DNA of 12,334 nucleotides, taken from contig DJBY01000040.1 of assembly GCA_002430605.1 (NCBI GenBank), forward strand, positions 3,556-15,889, written 5' to 3'. A model generated the notes under the pieces. It saw only the letters and a list, made by a program, of their open reading frames with translations, made no database searches and was not told the origin of the DNA. The position numbers were made by a program, and so were the translations under genes. Below are positions 6,510 through 12,334 of this stretch, in pieces. Source of the DNA: Opitutia bacterium UBA5964 (GTDB lineage: Bacteria; Verrucomicrobiota; Verrucomicrobiia; Opitutales; Coraliomargaritaceae). Position 1 is the first letter of the stretch. Each line of letters opens with the position of its first letter.

Positions 6510-7178
6510 TTAGACGCCCGCACTGCCATCGAGGATCGCCAACACCTTCTTACGTGCGCCGCTGCGGCTGGTAGCCACTGCGTCGAGCAGATCGTCGCTG
6601 CCTGTGGAGAGCGGCTTCGCCTGCCCTTGATGCAGTAGATAAATGTGGTAGGCTAATTTGAAGAAAATGTCGCGGCCATAGCTTTCCAGTAGATCCGGCG
6701 TGCCAGGCTCAGGCTTGTGGATAAATTGATAGGGATCTTCCAGCAGCAGCGCGGCATTAAAACTGAAACTTTCTTTGCGGTAATAATAGAGCCCCGCTGG
6801 ACGATCGGGCTTAGCGATCGTATCGGGGAGCTTTTCGGTGTAATGGATCGGATAGGGGCAGTTATCTGGTCGTTTCGTGTCGACACTGCTGAACTCCTTA
6901 AAGTGCGAGGTCATGTGGTGGGTGGTGACGCTGGCATCAAATAAACGATCCTCATAGATCATATTCCAGGCATGGCCGAGTGGGATGGTCGCCAGCGTAT
7001 GCGTGCCGTCTTGCATAATGAGTAGGCCGTCCATCACCACCGTCGGATGACCAAGCATCTGCAGCACCGCATCGACGATGACTGCGTGCTCGCGACTAAA
7101 CCAGCCCCAGTCGCCGTCTTCGCCAGGGGCTTCATGTAGTATCAAATTCAGTTCTTTGAGGGCGCAGTGGCGGATCAT
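6510..7178 (-). CDS. Transglutaminase-like fold protein, catalytic Cys replaced by Ser
   Basis: I do not recognise a named family for this 222-residue protein, but residues 23-83 follow the transglutaminase-like core. WGWFSREHAVIVDAVLQMLG-P-VV-DG aligns with the usual 'GxCRDxAxLLxALLRxLGIPxxVxxG', and GHAWN (68-72) and LFDAS (79-83) supply the His69 and Asp81 of the triad at normal spacing. The position of the nucleophilic Cys is Ser28 (AGT, 7095-7097), one base from a Cys codon. If the alignment is right it is an inactive or altered relative, possibly a binding protein. There is no signal peptide or membrane segment, so a cytoplasmic location is likely. The C-terminal half is unassigned. It is 83 bases upstream of the DUF3127 gene on the same strand. 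Confidence 0.65.
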   Translation of the reverse strand: MIRHCALKELNLILHEAPGEDGDWGWFSREHAVIVDAVLQMLGHPTVVMDGLLIMQDGTHTLATIPLGHAWNMIYEDRLFDASVTTHHMTSHFKEFSSVDTKRPDNCPYPIHYTEKLPDTIAKPDRPAGLYYYRKESFSFNAALLLEDPYQFIHKPEPGTPDLLESYGRDIFFKLAYHIYLLHQGQAKPLSTGSDDLLDAVATSRSGARKKVLAILDGSAGV

Positions 7179-7263
7179 GGCTTAAATCGCTAAATGGAAA
7201 GAACTACGGATGCAATGCTTGTGCGTATCGATTTATAGTTGCTGCCTGGAGTCCGCAGTTTAG

Positions 7264-7329
7264 CCAGGGATGACAACCGTGGCACGCGCCCGTAGACTGA
7301 TACGGACGAGGCGGCGCTGGTCTCCCTGG
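7264..7329. repeat. Degenerate REP-like element (copy E) beside the exbB stop
   Basis: The ends are a 7-bp inverted repeat, CCAGGGA (7264-7270) and TCCCTGG (7323-7329). The right arm (7304-7329) shares GGACGAGGCGG, GCT and GTC with the right arm of the element at 9161-9187. The left arm is poorly conserved. The element ends four bases before the exbB stop codon, so it forms the start of that gene's 3' untranslated region. Confidence 0.5.
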
Positions 7330-7333
7330 TAAT

Positions 7334-8125
7334 CTACTCGCCGTCCGCAGCTTCGATCAGGTCGGTGCCGGCTTGGGCCGTGGCGATCATTGCCGAGTTC
7401 AGACGATTACGTAGGATGAAATAGGCGATCATTGCGGGTATGCCGATTACGAGACCTGTTGCAGTGGTGATCAGGGCTTCGCCGATATCGCCCGCCAAGA
7501 GTTCAGGTCGGCCCATGCCGCCGCGGCCAATTGTTTGGAACGCGCTGATCATGCCGCTGACTGTGCCGAGCAGGCCGATCATTGGTGCCACCGAGGCGAC
7601 GACATTTAAATAGGTGACCCATTGTGAAACGCTGTTTTCTTCGGCCTCCAAGTTTTCGATAAAAAGCGCCTCCGTTTTTTTGCGGCCTTTATGGATCTTT
7701 TTGAGCGCAGGCGAGAGTGCGCGTGCGAGGAGGTTGCTGCCGTCTTGAAGGTGCTGGTGGCCTAGCTCCATGTTACCGCTCTGCAGTGCGTCGTTGGTCG
7801 CGCTCAATTGCTCAGCAGTGAAGAATTTCTTCGATGTGGTTTCCTTCCATGAATAAAAGATAAGGAAGAACATGATTAACGAACAGGTGCCGAGTGGATA
7901 CATCGCCCAACCGCCTTGTTGAATCAAGCCCCACAGATTGAGGGTGTCTTCGGCGGATGTAGCAGGCTCGAGGCCAGCGTCTTGAGCTTGCGCGTTTGAG
8001 GTGAGCGCGATACTGAGTAGCAGTGTCCAGGCATGCCTTCTTAATAGAGTGCTGAGAGCTGACGTATGAAAGTGGAGTCGGGCTTGCTTTGTTCGTATTG
8101 GGCAGAGTGAGAGAGTTAGTTTCAT
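7334..8125 (-). CDS. exbB: MotA/TolQ/ExbB proton channel family protein with signal peptide
   Basis: Inner-membrane proton channel subunit that, in characterised systems, works with ExbD/TolR to pass proton-motive force to TonB- or TolA-type partners. The 263 residues show an N-terminal signal peptide with core about 34-42 and a likely cut at AQA|QD (47/48). Membrane helices follow at about 75-92, 170-196 and 215-238. The second helix carries the family signature APMIGLLGTVSGMISAF, and the third carries GEALITTATGLVIGIPA. A large cytoplasmic loop (93-168) is normal for ExbB. Signal-peptide versions occur in Bacteroidota and PVC bacteria. The start is only 21 bases after the stop of the 353-residue gene, so they are one operon. 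No ExbD follows; the next gene is unrelated. Confidence 0.92.
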   Translation of the reverse strand: MKLTLSLCPIRTKQARLHFHTSALSTLLRRHAWTLLLSIALTSNAQAQDAGLEPATSAEDTLNLWGLIQQGGWAMYPLGTCSLIMFFLIFYSWKETTSKKFFTAEQLSATNDALQSGNMELGHQHLQDGSNLLARALSPALKKIHKGRKKTEALFIENLEAEENSVSQWVTYLNVVASVAPMIGLLGTVSGMISAFQTIGRGGMGRPELLAGDIGEALITTATGLVIGIPAMIAYFILRNRLNSAMIATAQAGTDLIEAADGE

Positions 8126-8146
8126 AGATAAGATAAGCTCGTTGTG

Positions 8147-9208
8147 CTAGGGTGTCTCGCGGTTTAATTTTTCCAGATGCTCGTTGAGTTGTTTGAAGGG
8201 TGCGTCAAAGGTGGGGTCTGTTTCGGGCCAAGTCAGTGCGCGTGCTAGCATCTCTGTATACAATGTTATCGCATAATCTTGATCTCGCAAGCCAAGGGCG
8301 GAGCTGATCGCTGCGGCGTAGCAGTGCGCTAGCTTTTGGGGCGGATTCGGCATCGAAAAAACGATCGGTTGCAGAGCCGTGTCGAGTGCGCCAGCGAAGT
8401 CTTCGCTGCGCAGTAGATCGGCGCTGTGCGTGTAATAGCCGAGGGCGGAGTCGCCGTACGGATCACGCGTGGCTAGCCATGCTTGCGTCAGTGGGCGCGC
8501 TTGGTCGTAGAGTTGTAGGCTGTTGTAGCTGTCGAGCACGGCGTCATCGAGCGCACGTAGCGCGGCCGGATGGCTGATCTGTGGCTTTAGGATACCAGTC
8601 ACTGCGATGGCGCGGGCGGGATTGTCGGATTCTAGGATGAGATCGACGTAGTAGATGAAGAAGTGCGACTCGGCGGGGGGCAGCAGCGGGATGATTTTAA
8701 CGCGTTGCAGATAGAGCAGTTGCAGCAGCTCCATCGCATTGTCGGATTCGCCGGCATCGATCCATTCGACTGCGAGCGTCTTGTAGCTTTCGCCTGGGAT
8801 CGTGAAGTCGCGAACTTCATTCACGTTGAAGGTGTGGATAATTTCGCCAGCGCCTTCAGAGGTTGCCACCTGTATTTGATTTCCAGATACATCGATCGAG
8901 TGTCCTGGAATCGTGCGGCCATTCATTAGATGCACCGCAATCGGTTGATGTAATTCGGCATCGATTGCCGCGAGTTCGTCGGGCGGGATGGCGGCGGTGG
9001 TGAATGTCGGGAGTGCTAGGATTAGAATTGCAAGGTATGGCTGAAAGCTCCGAGTGTTGAGCTTTCTGGGAGGGACGAGCTCCGTGTCGTCCGTGGTGTC
9101 CACTAAAAGGGACGAGGTTACTGGGGCGGTCTTCACCAGCATAGCGCCTACGGGTTCGGCGGACGAGGCGGAGCTCGTCCCTCCCAGTAAATAGTTCATC
9201 AATCTCAT
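8147..9208 (-). CDS. Secreted protein of unknown function with repeat-derived N-terminus
   Basis: A 353-residue protein I do not recognise. The signal-peptide core YLAILILALPTFTTAA sits at residues 58-73, unusually far from the start. After it comes a small beta-rich segment (about 88-137: VHLMNGRTIPG..., then IIHTFNVNEVRDFTIPG), then helical hairpins resembling TPR repeats (about 140-345). The start at ATG 9208 is fixed by an ATGA overlap with the upstream TPR gene's TGA. Residues 8-47 are encoded by a REP-like element; without these 40 codons the protein would begin MRLMNYLRKLNTRSF and run straight into the hydrophobic core, a normal signal peptide. Located between the TPR gene and exbB in one operon, it is probably a periplasmic partner of that system. 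The long n-region may impair export, or a start inside the element may be used. Confidence 0.75.
   Translation of the reverse strand: MRLMNYLLGGTSSASSAEPVGAMLVKTAPVTSSLLVDTTDDTELVPPRKLNTRSFQPYLAILILALPTFTTAAIPPDELAAIDAELHQPIAVHLMNGRTIPGHSIDVSGNQIQVATSEGAGEIIHTFNVNEVRDFTIPGESYKTLAVEWIDAGESDNAMELLQLLYLQRVKIIPLLPPAESHFFIYYVDLILESDNPARAIAVTGILKPQISHPAALRALDDAVLDSYNSLQLYDQARPLTQAWLATRDPYGDSALGYYTHSADLLRSEDFAGALDTALQPIVFSMPNPPQKLAHCYAAAISSALGLRDQDYAITLYTEMLARALTWPETDPTFDAPFKQLNEHLEKLNRETP
9067..9187. repeat. REP-like inverted pair inside a coding region (copy B)
   Basis: Left arm 9066-9092 and right arm 9161-9187 match at 25 of 27 positions in inverted orientation. Each is (C)TGGGAG plus a hairpin: stem GGACGAG with GTCGTCC (left, 6 bp plus a mismatch) or CTCGTCC (right, 7 bp), and loop CTCCGT or CTCCGC. 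The centre (9093-9160) carries a further AGGGACGAG (9108-9116), repeating 9071-9079. The 120 bases 9068-9187 are exactly codons 8-47 of the secreted unknown protein, with no stop codon in that frame. Confidence 0.82.
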
Positions 9209-12063
9209 GGTTGCGCCTCTCTTGCGGGATGGGCTGCTTGAATGGCGAGCTCGCTTTGCGCCTGTACGATTGCGTCCAGCTTTGGGAGTTTGTCCTGCGC
9301 GAGTGTATAGGCTTCGAAGTCTTTCAGGCGTTCGTCGCTGAGTAATTCGCGCAGGGTGTTGCGCGCGGCGCTGCTGTCGCCGATTTGCTCAAACAACAGG
9401 GCGCTCTGCCAGTAGGCGTCGATGATGATCTCGGGGTAGGCGCGGTAGAGGGTGTAGATCCGCTGCCAGTAGGGGATCGCTCGTTCGGGGTTGTCCTGGG
9501 CGGTTTCGATCCGTGCGAGCCCGGCCAGTGATCGGGCGTGTGGGCGGCCGCGCATGGCTTTGATCTGTAGGATCTCATTGAGTACTGCACGGGCGCCGTC
9601 GTAGATGCCTTGCTGGGTGAGTATGTCGGCACTGAGTAAGCGCACGTCGGCGGCGAGTGGGTGCGTCGGCGTTTGTTCAAGAAAGCGTAGCAGCCAGCGT
9701 CGGGCTTCGGTGAGCCGTTCGGCATTGGCGGCAAGTTGGGCTTTGCCAAAATAGGCGCTGCCGCGTTCGAAGCGTTTCGGATATTCAGTTAGAATTTGTT
9801 CGCAGTAATCGTCGGCAGAGTCGTAGCCGCGCTTGATGAGAACGAGGCCGACGCTGGCGAGTGTTTCGGCGTCTTGCTGGTCGATCGGCACAAAGCGATG
9901 AATCGACAGCAGCGTGGCGTCGGCGCGTTCGTCGCCGAGACTGCCCCGTTGGCGCAAGGATTTAAAGAGCGTGAGACGCGCAAACCAGGTGAGATCGCCA
10001 GTGCTCAGGCTTTCTTCACTGGCGTCCTGCAGCCAAGTATCAAAGGCGGGCAGGGTGCTGTCGGTGTTGCCAAGGCGTTTAGTCAGATCCGCATAAGCAG
10101 ATAGAATTGAGCCGACGGCGCGCGCTTTGGGATCGTTGCCGAAGCGTGTGAGCGCTTGTTCGAATAGAGGAAATGCTTCTGGGCCGCGCCCTTGTTGCTG
10201 CAGCGACCAGCCGATCCAGTAGAGTGCTTCGCTCACGCGCGGGCGATCGTTGGCGTCGTCGCGGTCGATGTAGGCTTGCAGATGCTTGCGCAGTAGATCG
10301 TAGCGTTCGAGCGCCTTGTAAATTTTCGAGGCTTGGAAGATGGCGTAGTCGTAGAGTTGCGCGTCTTCGGCTGGCACTTGGCGAAAGGCATCGGCAGCTT
10401 GCAGTAGTTCGCCTTGGCCCATTAAGATGTCGCCGCGCAGAGCTTGGGCTTCCGGCAACCGGTGGTGATCGGGGAATGTGTGGATCAGTATGTCGGCAGT
10501 TTTGAGTGCGTTGGCATAATCGCGTTGCGCGTAAGTCACGTTGGCGATTCGGTAGTGAATCTCGGGATACAATGGATGCTTCTTGCTGGTTTCCTTAAGT
10601 GCTTCGAGCGCGTCTAAACTCGCGGTGTAGTCGCGCTCGAAGAAAAAAGTCAGGCCGCGCCAGAGTTTGAGTTGCTCGACCAAGTGGCTCTTCGGAAATC
10701 GCTCCAGCGCGGTATCGAAATCGTCGCGGGCGTTGCTTTGCCGCTCCAGCGCACTGAAGTTGTAGCCGCGGGTGAAATACCAGCGGGGCGCTTGCTGGTC
10801 GTCGGGGAAGTTGTCGATCAGATCATCGAGCACCGCGATGGCTTCGAGGTATTGACCTTCGGCTTGGTAGGCGCGGGCGATCAGGAAGAGCGCACTATTT
10901 GCCAGTTTGTGGCCTGGATGTTCGCTCAGGAATAACTGCGCGGTGTCGCGGGCACCTTGCCAGTCTTCGGCTTCACTTAACGACAAGATCCAGCGGTAGT
11001 GAGCTTGCGCGCGGCTGTCGGCGTCAAACTCTGGGGTTTGCGCGACGGTACGAAATAGGATCGTGGCCTCGCGGTATCGCTGCCCTAGTAAGTAAGCTTG
11101 GCCAGAGCGTAGGTATAGACTCGGCGTGTAGTCGGCCATGTGTTCGAGCAAGTCGAGCTGACGCGTGAGCCGTGCCACCAGTTGCTGCGAGTGACTTTTC
11201 CAAATACTGGAGGCAAACTGTGATTGTTGGGCCAGGGCGCTTTCAACCACGCGGAGTCGCTCGCGTTGCTTTTCGATTAGCACCTTGCGTGGCAGTGTCA
11301 GGCGATAGGCGCGCACCGCTTCGCTGTAGTGGCCCTCGTTGAGTAGTAGGTCGCCGGCGTCCAGCGCGGCAAAGCTCAGCACCGCGATGTCAGGCATCGC
11401 GGCCACTTTCCAATCGGATTCGAACAGAATTTTCCGCGCACGGTCGGTTGAGCCAGTGTCACCGGCGATTTGTAACGCTCTTAGCCGTGCCTGCATGCGC
11501 AGCGTTTCGGGGGCATCGGATTCATAGAACGAGTCGAGTAAGCTGCTGGCCGCTGCGACGTCGCCGATTTCATAGCGCAGATCGGCCTCTTGTAGCAGCG
11601 CGAGCGCGGCTTCGTTGGAGCCCGGGAAAGTCAGCTGAAAATTTTGAAAGGTCTGCGCCGCAGCCGCTAGCGCATAGGTTTGCGACTGAGCGATCGCCGC
11701 GTTATACAGCGCGAAAGCCTGTATGCCAGGGCGTGGCTTGTACTGGCCGAGTAGTTCGCCGAAGTAGATCAGCGCATCGGTGGGACGATCTGCCATGAGC
11801 GCGGCATAGCCACGAACGGGGAGGATGGTTTGCCGGAAAGTGCGCGCTAAAAACTCTGGTTCGGTGCCATAATCGAGCTCCATGTTCTCAAATTGCCAAT
11901 AACTAGAGGCGTAATCACCACTGGCGAAGGTCGAGATCGCCTGCTCCAACTGCTCCTGCAGCGTCGCCGTGGAGGCCCGCGCGGGCAGTAATAGAGTGAG
12001 GCAAGTCGTCGCTATTCGTAGGACTACAGGGGGTTGAATGACTATGGTTCGACATTGACTCAT
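9205..12063 (-). CDS. Large periplasmic tetratricopeptide-repeat protein
   Basis: A 952-residue exported protein made almost wholly of TPR-type helical hairpins. Typical repeats include the blocks containing EAIAVLDDLIDNFPDD, NARDDFDTALERFPKS, YANALKTADILIHTFPDH and LLQAADAFRQVPAED, each followed by a short A-helix of the next repeat. Such BamD/YbgF-like arrays act as scaffolds. I start at ATG 12063, which gives a signal peptide with Arg5 and Arg16, a hydrophobic TTCLTLLL core, and a likely cut after ARA (about residue 30). A GGTAAG lies 4 bases upstream. An in-frame TTG at 12108 would add 15 polar residues and has no ribosome binding site. The TGA stop overlaps the next gene's ATG (ATGA, 9205-9208). 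With the 353-residue protein and ExbB it forms an operon, pointing to an energised envelope complex. Confidence 0.88.
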   Translation of the reverse strand: MSQCRTIVIQPPVVLRIATTCLTLLLPARASTATLQEQLEQAISTFASGDYASSYWQFENMELDYGTEPEFLARTFRQTILPVRGYAALMADRPTDALIYFGELLGQYKPRPGIQAFALYNAAIAQSQTYALAAAAQTFQNFQLTFPGSNEAALALLQEADLRYEIGDVAAASSLLDSFYESDAPETLRMQARLRALQIAGDTGSTDRARKILFESDWKVAAMPDIAVLSFAALDAGDLLLNEGHYSEAVRAYRLTLPRKVLIEKQRERLRVVESALAQQSQFASSIWKSHSQQLVARLTRQLDLLEHMADYTPSLYLRSGQAYLLGQRYREATILFRTVAQTPEFDADSRAQAHYRWILSLSEAEDWQGARDTAQLFLSEHPGHKLANSALFLIARAYQAEGQYLEAIAVLDDLIDNFPDDQQAPRWYFTRGYNFSALERQSNARDDFDTALERFPKSHLVEQLKLWRGLTFFFERDYTASLDALEALKETSKKHPLYPEIHYRIANVTYAQRDYANALKTADILIHTFPDHHRLPEAQALRGDILMGQGELLQAADAFRQVPAEDAQLYDYAIFQASKIYKALERYDLLRKHLQAYIDRDDANDRPRVSEALYWIGWSLQQQGRGPEAFPLFEQALTRFGNDPKARAVGSILSAYADLTKRLGNTDSTLPAFDTWLQDASEESLSTGDLTWFARLTLFKSLRQRGSLGDERADATLLSIHRFVPIDQQDAETLASVGLVLIKRGYDSADDYCEQILTEYPKRFERGSAYFGKAQLAANAERLTEARRWLLRFLEQTPTHPLAADVRLLSADILTQQGIYDGARAVLNEILQIKAMRGRPHARSLAGLARIETAQDNPERAIPYWQRIYTLYRAYPEIIIDAYWQSALLFEQIGDSSAARNTLRELLSDERLKDFEAYTLAQDKLPKLDAIVQAQSELAIQAAHPAREAQP

Positions 12064-12138
12064 GATCTTACCGTAAGAATTGTCACTATCTTTCGAAAGC
12101 GCGAACAAAAATTAGTTAAATTATTTTTTGAAACAGCA

Positions 12139-12144
12139 TTGACA
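12139..12144 (+). promoter_or_regulatory. Candidate -35 box of the tRNA-Pro promoter
   Basis: A perfect TTGACA lies 40 bases upstream of the tRNA 5' end, a suitable distance. No good -10 hexamer is found 16-18 bases downstream (the sequence there is near GGTTTG), so the promoter call is tentative. The same AT-rich gap (12064-12184) must also hold the promoter of the divergent TPR operon. Confidence 0.3.
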
Positions 12145-12184
12145 GGGTATTAAATTGTGATGGTTTGTCGTCTTCTTTTGGAAA

Positions 12185-12262
12185 CGGGGCGTGGCGCAGC
12201 CTGGCTAGCGCATCTGCTTTGGGAGCAGAGGGTCGCAGGTTCGAATCCTGTCGCCCCGACCA
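12185..12262 (+). tRNA. tRNA-Pro, anticodon TGG, CCA encoded
   Basis: The acceptor stem CGGGGCG (12185-12191) pairs fully with CGCCCCG (12252-12258), followed by discriminator A and an encoded CCA (12260-12262). The anticodon stem TCTGC/GCAGA encloses the loop TTTGGGA, giving anticodon TGG for proline. The T arm contains the canonical GTTCGAATC loop. Length is 78 bases including CCA, with a short variable loop. It is divergent from the TPR operon and has its own terminator. Confidence 0.97.
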
Positions 12263-12267
12263 AAATT

Positions 12268-12299
12268 AAACCCTTCTCGTTTACGAGAAGGGTTTTTTT
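12268..12299 (+). terminator. Strong intrinsic terminator after tRNA-Pro
   Basis: AAACCCTTCTCG (12268-12279) pairs perfectly with CGAGAAGGGTTT (12284-12295) around a TTTA loop, and the T-run extends to 12299. It begins five bases after the tRNA CCA end, so the tRNA is probably a single-gene transcript. Confidence 0.92.
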
Positions 12300-12334
12300 G
12301 TCGCTGGGCGCCAGAGATGAGAACCTGCGAGCAA

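Noticed and set aside
4057..9187. CRISPR array or insertion sequence as explanation of the repeats
   Set aside because: The copies are irregularly spaced by hundreds to thousands of bases, are inverted pairs rather than direct repeats with spacers, and no transposase or Cas gene is present.
12064..12108. TTG start giving a 967-residue TPR protein
   Set aside because: No Shine-Dalgarno precedes it and it places 15 polar residues before a normal signal peptide that begins at ATG 12063.
12185..12334. tRNA-Pro as an integration site of a genomic island
   Set aside because: No second copy of the tRNA 3' end and no integrase are visible; the tRNA is simply followed by its terminator.

Overview
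The window looks like a chromosomal segment of a Verrucomicrobiota bacterium, probably from the marine Opitutia/Puniceicoccales (Coraliomargarita-like) group. This is inferred from gene content: a DUF3127 protein, a DUF1059 protein, an ExbB with a cleavable signal peptide next to a large TPR protein, weak or absent Shine-Dalgarno sequences, and a REP-like repeat family. No rRNA or other phylogenetic marker settles it. There is no phage, insertion sequence or CRISPR array.

Layout. Positions 1-171 are a leader, followed by a compact DEAD-box RNA helicase (172-1287, +) and a small SAM-dependent methyltransferase (1317-1940, +). They are convergent with a minus-strand run: an AT-hook-like unknown protein (3846-3337), a stand-alone type II secretion F-domain membrane protein (3273-2308) and a DUF1059 protein (2203-1964). 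Next come the ribosome-assembly GTPase EngB (4760-4110, -) and, divergently, an SLC10A7-type bile-acid:sodium-symporter-like transporter (4939-5913, +). A bidirectional terminator (6029-6061) separates the transporter from a DUF3127 OB-fold protein with an SSB-like acidic tail (6426-6082, -). Upstream of that is a transglutaminase-like protein whose catalytic Cys position is Ser (7178-6510, -). The right third is a minus-strand operon: a 952-residue TPR protein (12063-9205), an unknown secreted 353-residue protein coupled by an ATGA overlap (9208-8147), and an ExbB/TolQ proton channel (8125-7334). A tRNA-Pro(TGG) with encoded CCA and its own terminator closes the window on the + strand.

How the genes fit together. 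The operon encodes a periplasmic TPR scaffold, a second secreted protein and an ExbB-type channel. It is probably an envelope energy-transduction machine, but no ExbD or TonB partner is visible next to it. The other genes are mainly RNA and ribosome housekeeping (helicase, EngB, tRNA) and single membrane or unknown proteins.

Most unusual feature. Between about 4057 and 9187 there are five related REP-like palindromic elements. The well-preserved arms have a GGAG flank followed by a hairpin whose loop contains CTCC (or a close variant) while the stem sequence varies. One element (5938-6017) has two inverted arms whose stems differ by a compensatory base pair. Another (about 9067-9187) lies inside a coding region: exactly 40 codons of it sit in frame between the translationally coupled start codon and the signal-peptide core of the 353-residue protein.
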